Shown: positions 1-6,690, counted from the stretch's first letter. The stretch: DNA of 8,772 nucleotides from an uncultured Collinsella sp. (GCA_900545075.1 UQXT01000083.1:1-8772); one strand, 5' to 3'. Notes: generated by a model from the sequence alone, not told the origin. A program made the numbers and translations.

Positions 1-162
1 TGGTGGAGCTACCGCTTTAATGCCCGCAAGAACAACGCCGGCTGGCGCATCGACTACTTCCTGGTAAGTGATTCAATCGCCGCCAACGTTCGCGACACCG
101 GTATCCGTGGCGATATCTTCGGCAGCGACCACTGCCCCGTCACCCTCACGCTAAAGCTCTAG
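1..162 (+). CDS. xth: Exodeoxyribonuclease III, C-terminal end (5' part outside window)
   Basis: Reading frame 1 is open from the first base to a TAG at 160-162 and gives 53 residues. The protein is the C-terminal end of an ExoIII/ExoA-type AP endonuclease, which cuts DNA at abasic sites and degrades 3' ends in base-excision repair in the cytoplasm. The visible stretch carries two hallmark motifs of the endonuclease/exonuclease/phosphatase fold: GWRIDYFLVS (residues 14-23) and GSDHCPV (residues 41-47), the latter supplying the Asp-His pair of the active site. The form resembles Bacillus ExoA (GWRIDYF, SDHCPV) more than E. coli XthA (SDHAPV). The start and N-terminal catalytic residues lie upstream of the window. 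It converges on the S-component gene that ends at 311. Confidence 0.93.
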   Translation, partial: WWSYRFNARKNNAGWRIDYFLVSDSIAANVRDTGIRGDIFGSDHCPVTLTLKL

Positions 163-177
163 CCCCAAGTAATTCCT

Positions 178-217
178 GGGGGACAGAGGAAAACAGATCA
201 TGTGACCCCTCTCCCCC
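178..217. repeat. Imperfect inverted repeat downstream of xth
   Basis: GGGGGA (178-183), a two-base CA bulge and GAGG (186-189) pair with CCTC (208-211) and TCCCCC (212-217), giving ten base pairs around an 18-base loop. A smaller overlapping stem, CCCCAAG (164-170) with CCTGGGG (175-181), is also possible with one mismatch. Neither stem is followed by a T tract, so a canonical intrinsic terminator is not supported. The position between two converging genes would fit a transcription end or a repeat element. The pairing is seen directly; a function is inferred. Confidence 0.4.
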
Positions 218-223
218 TATAAG

Positions 224-286
224 TTGCGGTGGAATAGTTCCTGTTTGGGCAGCAAATAGCCAAAAACGAGAACTATTCCACCGCAA
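224..286. repeat. Long palindromic element with perfect 17-bp arms
   Basis: TTGCGGTGGAATAGTTC (224-240) is the exact reverse complement of GAACTATTCCACCGCAA (270-286), with a 29-base interior. The interior pairs further: GTTTGG (243-248) with CC (260-261) and AAA...C (up to 267), leaving two bulged A bases, so the whole 63 bases form a long imperfect hairpin. It lies between the converging 3' ends of xth and the S-component gene. There is no T tract on either side. It could be a bidirectional transcription stop or a REP-like interspersed repeat; the second is favoured because of the long perfect arms without a T tract, but copy number cannot be tested here. Confidence 0.6.
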
Positions 287-310
287 GTTCGTGAGGGAAC
301 GCGAAATGCC

Positions 311-1009
311 TTACAGCCCGTATTTCACGACGACACGGTTAATGCGACGGCACCAGGGCTTGTACAAGGCGGCCAAAAACACGCATGTCGCGAGTCCGTG
401 CGTAATATCGAACGGCACTGCCGTGGCAAGACGTGCCACGGCACCCGCCCAAGTAAGCGGCTGTACAAACCCAATGATGTCATACGCGTTGATCACGACG
501 CCATAGAGCAGGCCCGACGCAAAGCCGTACGCCAGCAGCGCCGGCATGCGCACGGTGCCGTCGGCGCGGTCGAACGCGCCCGCATACGCCAGCGCACCGC
601 CAACGTATCCCACGAGCCCCCAGGCATACATCTGCCACGGCGTCCACATGCCCTGCCCAAAAAAGAAATTGCTGGTCAGCGCCGCCAACGCACCGACCAT
701 AAAGCCGTTACGACGACCGAGTGTCGCCCCGGCGATAATGGCGATGGCACTCACGGGTTTAAAGTCGGGAATGGGTCCAAACAGGATGCGCCCCGCCGCC
801 GCCAGCGCCGCCAGCACCAGCGTGGGCATAATCTGACGCAGGCCTGGACGCGATGCCTCATAGCCCGCAAAGAACAGCGCAAGCACCAACGCCACCACAA
901 CCAGCATGGCCAACGCTGTCTGCTCAACACCCGCCAGCAACGCGGCAGCCATCACCGCCGGCACCGCCAGCAGCAGCGGGATCTCCATATGTTGCAATGC
1001 ACACGACAA
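311..1009 (-). CDS. ECF transporter S component (substrate unknown)
   Basis: This 232-residue, strongly hydrophobic protein has about six or more membrane helices and matches the substrate-binding (S) subunits of energy-coupling-factor vitamin importers. Recognisable blocks are PDFKPVSAIAIIAGATLG (81-98) and NFFFGQGMWTPWQMYAWG (114-131), typical of an S-component family annotated only generically in Firmicutes and Actinomycetota. A cobalamin-related substrate is one possibility for such proteins but is a guess. The start is TTG at 1009-1007, preceded by GGAGG (complement of 1016-1020) at six bases. The in-frame ATG at 988 has no comparable ribosome site and would drop seven residues. No EcfT or EcfA is adjacent; the module at 6717-8772 is a candidate partner. 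It is separated from the upstream gene by a terminator. Confidence 0.8.
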   Translation of the reverse strand: MSCALQHMEIPLLLAVPAVMAAALLAGVEQTALAMLVVVALVLALFFAGYEASRPGLRQIMPTLVLAALAAAGRILFGPIPDFKPVSAIAIIAGATLGRRNGFMVGALAALTSNFFFGQGMWTPWQMYAWGLVGYVGGALAYAGAFDRADGTVRMPALLAYGFASGLLYGVVINAYDIIGFVQPLTWAGAVARLATAVPFDITHGLATCVFLAALYKPWCRRINRVVVKYGL

Positions 1010-1053
1010 CGGCAGCCTCCATCAGACAAATGCCCGTACATGGTAGCACGCGC

Positions 1054-1084
1054 AAAATAGAAGCCGACCAGTCCCCCGGTCGGC
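1054..1084 (-). terminator. Intrinsic terminator after the MFS/hydrolase operon
   Basis: On the minus strand GCCGACC (1084-1078) and GGTCGGC (1069-1063) form a perfect seven-base-pair GC-rich stem with an eight-base loop, followed directly by TTCTATTTT (1062-1054). This is a standard rho-independent terminator. It lies 50 bases after the stop of the four-helix membrane protein gene and 45 bases before the TTG start of the S-component gene, so it most simply ends the upstream transcript. A possible promoter lies upstream of it, which would make it a leader terminator instead. Confidence 0.8.
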
Positions 1085-1102
1085 CCCGACAGCCATTCGT
1101 CT

Positions 1103-1130
1103 GTTATACCCGCTGCACAAGCGGCACCAA
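1103..1130 (-). promoter_or_regulatory. Possible promoter for the S-component gene
   Basis: On the minus strand TTGGTG (1130-1125) and TATAAC (1108-1103) are separated by 16 bases. The -10 box matches consensus at five of six positions; the -35 box at only three. It begins right after the TAG of the preceding gene (1136-1134) and lies upstream of the terminator at 1084-1054, so a transcript from it would have to read through that hairpin to reach the S-component gene. Chance occurrence is quite possible. Confidence 0.25.
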
Positions 1131-1133
1131 GCT

Positions 1134-1595
1134 CTATTCGCCCGCCACCTTAGCGGCAATCGACGCGGCAAAGGGGTCAAACAACAAGCCGCCCACAACA
1201 ACAAACGCCCAGCCGCCCGTCACAAGACGTGCCCAGCGCGAAAAATAAGGCATGCCATTGACCACGCCAAAGCCCGTCTGAAAAGCAATCTCAAACAATC
1301 CGATAAGGCAAAAGAGCAGCGTAGCACCGACGACGGTTCCGCAGATACGCGCGCCAGGAGTACCCAGCTCAAAGCCAAAAAACTCGACGCGCGCGCCGAC
1401 GGTTTTACCAAAGAGCGGCATAAAACTCACAATTTGCGCAATGGCAATGGCTAGGACAAGCTGTCCCCAAAAGCCTGTGACGCCTTGAAAATCGAGTGCA
1501 GCTTTTCCCTCGATAATCGGCAAAAACGAACACATGAGCAGAGGGTTGACGATGCCATTGAGGATCGTCACGACGGTGCTCTTTTTCAACGTCAA
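1134..1595 (-). CDS. Small four-helix integral membrane protein, function unknown
   Basis: I do not recognise the family. With the start chosen here the protein has 153 residues and four predicted membrane helices at roughly 7-28, 43-63, 82-105 and 122-140, arranged as two helix pairs, with short polar loops and no obvious catalytic motif. A distant likeness to proteins made of two-helix DUF2798-type units is possible but weak. The start is TTG at 1595-1593 because AGGAG (1609-1605) lies nine bases ahead; the in-frame TTG at 1604 directly abuts that site and would add three residues (MIY). It follows the second MFS gene by 55 bases on the same strand and is followed by a strong terminator, so it may be the last gene of the operon. 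A role in the same transport or degradation process is inferred only from position. Confidence 0.65.
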   Translation of the reverse strand: MTLKKSTVVTILNGIVNPLLMCSFLPIIEGKAALDFQGVTGFWGQLVLAIAIAQIVSFMPLFGKTVGARVEFFGFELGTPGARICGTVVGATLLFCLIGLFEIAFQTGFGVVNGMPYFSRWARLVTGGWAFVVVGGLLFDPFAASIAAKVAGE

Positions 1596-1650
1596 GTAAA
1601 TCAACTCCTAGTATTGTGCCAACCGACATAGAACAAACGGAGGCGTGACG

Positions 1651-2841
1651 CTACGCAAGCGAATCGGGTGAGGGCAGAAGCGGAGACACCAACGCCGTGG
1701 CGCCAAACAGGACGGCGCATCCCAAAAGAAGCGTTTCGTAGCTCTCGCCAATACAGCAAGAAAGCGCCACGGGAATCAAAAACGTCAATCCCAGCGAGAC
1801 GGTACTCACCACGCCGCCGGCGCTTCCCGCAAGGCCATCGCGCACACCGGGAAGCATGTACGGCAGCGACTGGACAACAGGCCCGGCAACGGCGCTCGCG
1901 ATGCCGATCGCAAACATCAGCCCTATCGAAGACGCAGAAATAAAAGCTTCCCCAGCCCACATGAGCACGCCCCCGACAACCGCCGACAAAGCCATGAATG
2001 CACGGTAGTCCTTAAACTGTGCGCGCATATAGGGGCCGACCACGCTTCCGACAATCGATCCGAGGGTTACAAACGAAGCCAGGACTCCAGCGGTTTGCGG
2101 CTCGATCGAAACCTCAAGCGCCGACACCAAATAGCCGGAGTACGCCGTAGCCGACGCGAGGGCGACTCCAAGCAGCACCGCCACAAGCCAAATCATCGGC
2201 ATCTTGGCCACCGTTCCAAAAGCGCCCGCCGTCGGCGCGGAGTCACCGGAGGCGTCATCGCTTGCTGCACGCACGGCGTCCGCCGACGGCGCGACAAGCA
2301 GCCACAGCAGCCCAAATACCGCAAACAAGACAGCGGCGAGCACGTATGCCTGCCCAGCCGCCGCAAAGAGAGGAGACGTCGCAAGCGAGCAGGCGATGCC
2401 GGCGGAGCCCGCCGCATAAAACCACCCCATGGCGCGATCAGTGTCATCGCCAAAAGCAGGTCCCAACACCTTCAACGCAATGGCGTTGATGACGCAGGGC
2501 GCCGCACCCAACAGCACGCTCGCCGCGAACAGCGCCGTAAACGAGGAACACGCGACGCGCGCGACCGCCGCGGCCGCAGAGACCGCCGATGCGAAAAGCA
2601 CGAGCGCCTTCACGCCGCGGCGATCGGCACAAACACCTGCCGGCATACCAAACACCACGGCAGGAATAAACGGGGCAAACAGGACGGCCGAAAACTCGGC
2701 AGACGACAACCGCAGGCTCGACACAACCATGTGCGCCAACCCCGACACCTGGTACTGCGCATAGTTGGCGGCAAACACGATGCCGCACACCACAAACAGC
2801 AACGCGTACTTCTCGACCGTCCCTTTGCTCACGTCAATCAC
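1651..2841 (-). CDS. MFS transporter, second copy in the hydrolase operon
   Basis: This is a 396-residue major facilitator superfamily permease with about twelve hydrophobic segments. The loop after helix 2 carries the MFS motif-A pattern in PAGVCADRRGVKA (near residues 67-79). Near the N-terminus is ANYAQYQVSGL, almost the same as ANYMQYQVSAL in the other MFS protein of this operon; similarity continues through helices 3-4 (INAIALKVLG against LNANLIKVLG), so the two are related transporters. The overall style recalls CynX/NimT-like members, but substrate and direction are unknown. The central loop near residues 185-210 is Ala/Ser/Asp-rich and differs from the sister. The start is GTG at 2841, five bases after the hydrolase stop; an in-frame GTG at 2832 is a close alternative behind GGGTGA. 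Confidence 0.88.
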   Translation of the reverse strand: MIDVSKGTVEKYALLFVVCGIVFAANYAQYQVSGLAHMVVSSLRLSSAEFSAVLFAPFIPAVVFGMPAGVCADRRGVKALVLFASAVSAAAAVARVACSSFTALFAASVLLGAAPCVINAIALKVLGPAFGDDTDRAMGWFYAAGSAGIACSLATSPLFAAAGQAYVLAAVLFAVFGLLWLLVAPSADAVRAASDDASGDSAPTAGAFGTVAKMPMIWLVAVLLGVALASATAYSGYLVSALEVSIEPQTAGVLASFVTLGSIVGSVVGPYMRAQFKDYRAFMALSAVVGGVLMWAGEAFISASSIGLMFAIGIASAVAGPVVQSLPYMLPGVRDGLAGSAGGVVSTVSLGLTFLIPVALSCCIGESYETLLLGCAVLFGATALVSPLLPSPDSLA

Positions 2842-2846
2842 CCTAA

Positions 2847-4493
2847 CTACGCCTCGTCCCTGCGATAGACAATACGCCCATCGAATATGGTCGTTTCGAC
2901 CTCCAGCTCGCGAATCGCCATCGGGTCCATCTCAAACGGGTTATCCGACAGGATAACGATGTCGGCCAGCTTGCCGGCGGCAAGACTGCCCAGACGGCGC
3001 TCGAATCCCTCGGCGTAGGCAGAGCCGAGCGTATGTGCCTGAAGCGTCTCGCCAAGCGTCAGGGCATTCTCGCGGAAATAGCCCTCCGCTGGATGCCCAT
3101 CGAACTCGCTGCGCGTCACCGCGGCATATACGGTGTCGATGGGATCGATCGACATGACCGCAGGCCAGTCGGTACCAAGGCCCAAATGGATTCCGCCGTC
3201 GGCCTCCTCCCGGTAGCGCCACATGTGGCTCATGCGCTCCTCGCCGAGCGAGCCCTCGTACACGCCCTGGCCAAGGCCTCCAATGGGATGCTGCGGCTGA
3301 ATCGCCGCGTTGATACCCAGGCGCTTCATGCGAGCGATGTCCTCAAACTGCAGGTTATCGGTGTGCTCGATGGCAAAACGCGTTCCCTTGTTGCCGCACA
3401 CCTCCTCGGCGCGCTCGACAGCATCGATGATCATCGTGGCCGAAGCATCGCCAATGGCATGGATGCGGACATCAAAGCCGTTTTTGTCGGCCTCGAGCAC
3501 CATGCGGTCGAGCACCTCCTGGTTGCACGCCGGCTCGCCGCGGAAGTCCTTGCCCATGGGGGCGTTGAGATACGGCTCGTGCATGTATGCCGTGTAGGCC
3601 TCGGGGCAGCCGTCCAGGATGTACTTAAGGCCCGCCATGCGCACGCGCTCGCCATGATGGCGCGCCCTCAGAGTCTGCGACTCCGCCATGGGAGCATCGA
3701 GCGCGGGGTAATAGCTAATGCGCAGTGTGCTGAGGCCCTCGTTTGCCAGTCGGTCGTAAATGTCGTACACGCCAGGCGTGGTCACGCCCAAGGGGTACAT
3801 ATCGCCGATCGAAGTGATGCCGAGCCTGTTAAACTTGCGCATCGACTTGAGCAGCGAAGCATCGAGGTCCGGCTTGTTGAGCACCACATCAAGCAGAATG
3901 TTCGTCGCCTGGGGCTCGGACAGAAAGCCGTTGGGCTCGCCGTTGTCAAAGTGGCGGATGAGGCCGCCCTCGGGCGTCGGGGTGTTACGGTCGATGCCGA
4001 CCGCTTTGAGCGCGGCGGTATTGCACCAAACCACGTGCATCGAAAAGTCCGAAAGCACAATCGGGCGATCGATGTCGAGTGCATCGAGGCTACGACAGTC
4101 GGGGTCGGTCGGGTCCTCCCATGCGGGCGAATACCAGCCCTGGCCGTAGATCCACGGGTTGTCGGGGTGCTCAGCGGCAAACTTCGCCACGGCATCGACG
4201 CAGGCCCGCTCGCTCGGCAGGAACATCAAATCGCAGCAGAAGTCCTCGTCCTTTTGGATGGAACCGAGCGCAAAGTGCATGTGCGAATCGTTGAATCCGG
4301 GCATGACCAGCTTGTTGCCCGCATCAATCACCTCGGTATCGGGGCCGACAAACGGCTGCACCTTGTCGGGTGCGCCCACGGCGACGATCTCGTTGCCGCG
4401 AACCGCTACGCATCCCGCATGAGGCTCAAGCTCCTCCGCCGTAAACAGCGCCGTGGTCTTAATGACGATGTCGGCAGGAACCACCGTCTCCAT
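2847..4493 (-). CDS. Amidohydrolase family 3 (YtcJ-type) metal-dependent hydrolase
   Basis: This 548-residue cytoplasmic enzyme belongs to the amidohydrolase superfamily, subgroup 3 (YtcJ/COG1574-like, which also includes N-substituted formamide deformylase). Metal-site features are all present: HxH in GFNDSHMHF (His71, His73), a lysine in GLKYILDG (Lys290, the usual bridging position), His345 in VRIHAIGDA, His377 in AIEHTDN and Asp442 in GLGTDWPAV. The N- and C-terminal segments (about 5-65 and 500-545) form the small beta domain, ending in LAAGKLADIVILSDNPF. Length is normal. Family members hydrolyse amides, formamides, carbamates or related bonds; the substrate here is not deducible. The ATG at 4493 lies two bases after the stop of the first MFS gene, and the next MFS gene begins five bases after its stop, so coupled translation and a shared pathway are likely. 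Confidence 0.9.
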   Translation of the reverse strand: METVVPADIVIKTTALFTAEELEPHAGCVAVRGNEIVAVGAPDKVQPFVGPDTEVIDAGNKLVMPGFNDSHMHFALGSIQKDEDFCCDLMFLPSERACVDAVAKFAAEHPDNPWIYGQGWYSPAWEDPTDPDCRSLDALDIDRPIVLSDFSMHVVWCNTAALKAVGIDRNTPTPEGGLIRHFDNGEPNGFLSEPQATNILLDVVLNKPDLDASLLKSMRKFNRLGITSIGDMYPLGVTTPGVYDIYDRLANEGLSTLRISYYPALDAPMAESQTLRARHHGERVRMAGLKYILDGCPEAYTAYMHEPYLNAPMGKDFRGEPACNQEVLDRMVLEADKNGFDVRIHAIGDASATMIIDAVERAEEVCGNKGTRFAIEHTDNLQFEDIARMKRLGINAAIQPQHPIGGLGQGVYEGSLGEERMSHMWRYREEADGGIHLGLGTDWPAVMSIDPIDTVYAAVTRSEFDGHPAEGYFRENALTLGETLQAHTLGSAYAEGFERRLGSLAAGKLADIVILSDNPFEMDPMAIRELEVETTIFDGRIVYRRDEA

Positions 4494-4495
4494 GA

Positions 4496-5707
4496 TTACT
4501 CGCCGTCCTTAGCAGCGGCAGCCTGCATAGCCTTGCGGCCGAGCTCGGGCAGGAAGAAGACCGGCACCACGGAAAGCAGGAAGCAGAGGCTCTCGAGGCC
4601 CATGTTCATGGTGTAGTCGGCGCCGGCGACAGCGGAGATGCCGATGGGCAGGAAGTAGCTCATGAGCAGGGAGATGGTGCCGACGATGCCGCCAGCGGAA
4701 CCGGCGTACGTGTCACCGATCTCGGGGAGCAGAACCGGCATGGACTGCATGATCGGGCCGTTGATTGCAGTGAAGAAGCCGTTGATGACCAGGATCGCCC
4801 ACAGCAGGAAGCCGACGGGGGTGTACCACGTCACGAACATCGAGACAGCGCCGATGAGCGTGGTGACGATGAGGAAACCCTTGAACTTGCCAAGCTTGTC
4901 GCAAAAAGCAGGGCCCACGATGCAGCCGAAGAAGCTGCCGACGGCGACGATGGCGGCCATGAAGCCGGCGGTAGCGGCATCGATGCCCTTGCCAAGCTGG
5001 AGCGCCTGGGGCAGGAAGCCGGCATAGGCAGTGGTGGAGGCGAGGCCAAAGCCAACGCCGATGGAGATCAGCCACACGCCGGGGCTCTTGATGGCGACCT
5101 TGAGGTAGTCGAGCACGGGCTCGGGCTCGGGAAGCGGCTGACCCTCGGGCACGTCACGGTCGAGTACGATCCAAAGAACCCAGGAGATGGTCATGACGAC
5201 AGCGGCAACCATGTAGGAGTTGAAAACGCCGCCGAACATGCCGGCGCAGATCTGGGCGACGACGATAGCGACGCACGAAGCGGCGTAGAACAAGCCCATG
5301 GCAAAGCCGGTCTGCTCGCGGAACCACGTGCCGAGCACCTTGATGAGGTTGGCGTTGAGCGCCGAGATGCCCATGCCGATCAGGAACATCGACGCCATCT
5401 GCATCGTGAACGAGTCGAGCGTAAAGCAGCGGAGGAAGCCGCCGGCAACCGAAATTGCGGTGCAGACCGTAACGACCTTCTTGGAACCGATGCGGTCACC
5501 GAGGGCGCCCAACGGAATCGAGAAGAAAACGGCGGTAAGCATGGGGACGAGGAACAGCATCGAGAAGCCAACGGTATCGATGTTGAGCATCGGCATGACC
5601 TCGACGGCAAGCGCCGAGACCTGATACTGCATGTAGTTAGCCATAAAGCACAGCAAGCAAACGACCGAAACGATTGCCCAGCGCCATGAAGGAAGTTTCT
5701 CTTCCAT
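4496..5707 (-). CDS. MFS transporter, first gene of the hydrolase operon
   Basis: This is a 403-residue major facilitator superfamily permease with about twelve membrane helices. It begins MEEKLPSWRW, then helix 1 with ANYMQYQVSAL. MFS motif A is seen as PLGALGDRIGSKK between helices 2 and 3. The frame stays open upstream to 5806, but ATG at 5707 is chosen because AGGAG (5717-5713) sits five bases ahead and because the added residues are polar, Pro/Gly-rich and unlike an MFS N-terminus. It is the promoter-proximal gene of a minus-strand operon and faces the luxR-type gene across a 200-base region. It is related to the second MFS gene (1651-2841); the pair may be an importer and exporter, or one heteromeric or redundant system. 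Substrate unknown. Confidence 0.9.
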   Translation of the reverse strand: MEEKLPSWRWAIVSVVCLLCFMANYMQYQVSALAVEVMPMLNIDTVGFSMLFLVPMLTAVFFSIPLGALGDRIGSKKVVTVCTAISVAGGFLRCFTLDSFTMQMASMFLIGMGISALNANLIKVLGTWFREQTGFAMGLFYAASCVAIVVAQICAGMFGGVFNSYMVAAVVMTISWVLWIVLDRDVPEGQPLPEPEPVLDYLKVAIKSPGVWLISIGVGFGLASTTAYAGFLPQALQLGKGIDAATAGFMAAIVAVGSFFGCIVGPAFCDKLGKFKGFLIVTTLIGAVSMFVTWYTPVGFLLWAILVINGFFTAINGPIMQSMPVLLPEIGDTYAGSAGGIVGTISLLMSYFLPIGISAVAGADYTMNMGLESLCFLLSVVPVFFLPELGRKAMQAAAAKDGE

Positions 5708-5746
5708 GATGACTCCTTTGGTTAGTCGAGCATTCAGACAACTTGG

Positions 5747-5765
5747 AGAGCCGGGCCCTGGCTCT
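5747..5765. promoter_or_regulatory. Short inverted repeat in the leader of the MFS operon
   Basis: AGAGCC (5747-5752) and GGCTCT (5760-5765) are perfect six-base complements around GGGCCCT. It lies 40 bases upstream of the first MFS start and would form a compact GC-rich hairpin in that transcript if transcription begins further upstream. It could be a regulator site, an RNA hairpin or chance. Confidence 0.3.
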
Positions 5766-5795
5766 TCGGTGCCCTCATTTTGCGATTGACCCCTC

Positions 5796-5811
5796 GCCGA
5801 AACCATTCGGC
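5796..5811. promoter_or_regulatory. Inverted repeat in the divergent MFS/luxR promoter region
   Basis: GCCGAA (5796-5801) and TTCGGC (5806-5811) are perfect complements with a four-base spacer. The dyad sits between the MFS operon start and the regulator gene, where operators of a LuxR-type protein would be expected. A regulatory role is inferred from position and symmetry only. Confidence 0.35.
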
Positions 5812-5818
5812 ATCCGGC

Positions 5819-5853
5819 TTATCATCATGCGAAAAAAGGAGTAGTATCACTAC
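5819..5853 (+). promoter_or_regulatory. Candidate luxR promoter with overlapping palindrome
   Basis: TTATCA (5819-5824) and TAGTAT (5842-5847) are 17 bases apart; each matches the sigma-70 consensus at four of six positions. The -10 box overlaps the dyad GTAGT-ATC-ACTAC (5841-5853), five perfect base pairs with a three-base spacer, a size and symmetry suited to a dimeric helix-turn-helix protein. The predicted transcript would start about 54 bases before the TTG start at 5908. Promoter and operator roles are inference; the dyad is directly visible. Confidence 0.35.
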
Positions 5854-5907
5854 GCTAAATAGCTAAAACGCCAGCTTAAACCCTACGCAATCTCATCGGA
5901 GGTCATC

Positions 5908-6690
5908 TTGAGCTTTCTGTCCGATTCCGAGTGGCTCTGCTTAAACGATCTTGTGCTTTCGATTAATTCCATCGACAACGACCGGGAATTCCGGTCGACC
6001 GTCCTCAAGAAGTTACGTTTTCTTATCCCCTACGAGTCGGCGGCGTTTTTCCTGAGCGATCTTTCCAAAGACCTCGTTTCCACCCCGCAGGAATGGAAGA
6101 CGCGCGTCTTTCTCGACCCGCTCGGCATCGACGTCCCCGCCGGGATGCTCGAGCGTTACACCGAAGAGTATTGGCAACAGGATATGATCGTCGCGCATCG
6201 CAACCTCACGCGCTCGACGGTGCTGCGCGAATCCGACCAGCTCAGCCCCGGCGATATCGAGAGTAGCTATATGAAGGACTACCTTGGCGGCCGTCATGTC
6301 GTCAACGTGAGTTTCTTTAACGATGAGGGCTTTTTGGGATCGCTCAATCTCAATCGCAAAAAAGAGGAGGGCGACTTCACCGACCGCGAAGTCCAGATTC
6401 TGGAGCTGATCGAGCCCCACCTTACCAATCGCCTATCCAAATGGCGCGTCCGGGCCGACCGCAGCTCATCCGAGGTAGTGTTCGCCCACGACTACGATGT
6501 CTCGGCGCGCGAAATCGACGTATGCCGCTGTGTGCTATCGGGCATGGACAACGCGGCCATTGCCGAAGAGCTCTGTATCAGCACCGGCACCGTTAAAAAG
6601 CACCTGGAGAATATCTTTCGAAAGACGCAGGTCAACAGCCGCGTTGGGCTCATGGCGCTCCTTCAGCAGTACACGGCACTCAAACAGTAA
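5908..6690 (+). CDS. LuxR-family transcriptional regulator with GAF-like sensor region
   Basis: This 260-residue protein ends in a LuxR/FixJ helix-turn-helix at about residues 196-255: DVSAREIDVCRCVLSGMDN, then AAIAEELCISTGTVKKHLEN as recognition region. Residues 20-180 look like a GAF-type sensor fold ending in the DFTDREVQILELIEPHL pattern that commonly links GAF and LuxR domains. There is no receiver Asp motif and no membrane segment, so it is probably a soluble one-component regulator answering to a small molecule. The start is TTG at 5908-5910, with GGAGG (5898-5902) five bases ahead. It is transcribed away from the MFS/amidohydrolase operon, which makes it the likely controller of that operon and perhaps of itself. 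Its 3' end converges on the ecfA-type gene with 26 bases between stops and no visible terminator hairpin. Confidence 0.9.
   Translation: MSFLSDSEWLCLNDLVLSINSIDNDREFRSTVLKKLRFLIPYESAAFFLSDLSKDLVSTPQEWKTRVFLDPLGIDVPAGMLERYTEEYWQQDMIVAHRNLTRSTVLRESDQLSPGDIESSYMKDYLGGRHVVNVSFFNDEGFLGSLNLNRKKEEGDFTDREVQILELIEPHLTNRLSKWRVRADRSSSEVVFAHDYDVSAREIDVCRCVLSGMDNAAIAEELCISTGTVKKHLENIFRKTQVNSRVGLMALLQQYTALKQ

Noticed and set aside
1010..1133. Cobalamin, TPP, FMN or similar riboswitch ahead of the S-component gene
   Set aside because: None of the conserved core boxes of these riboswitches is visible, and only a simple terminator hairpin is present in a gap too short for an aptamer plus expression platform.
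2095..2868. Plus-strand open frame of 257 codons opposite the second MFS gene
   Set aside because: The product is extremely Arg/His-rich and low-complexity, a mirror of the Ala/Val-rich membrane protein on the other strand.
3033..4616. Long open frame on the plus strand (527 codons) antisense to the hydrolase gene
   Set aside because: It lies opposite the amidohydrolase gene, whose metal-site motifs are all intact. The antisense product is His/Arg/Val-rich with no recognisable domain; such frames are expected opposite GC-rich genes.
5708..5806. N-terminal extension of the first MFS protein from an upstream GTG/ATG-type start
   Set aside because: The added 33 residues are polar and unlike MFS N-termini; the ATG at 5707 has a well-placed AGGAG, and the extension would cover the dyads of the promoter region.
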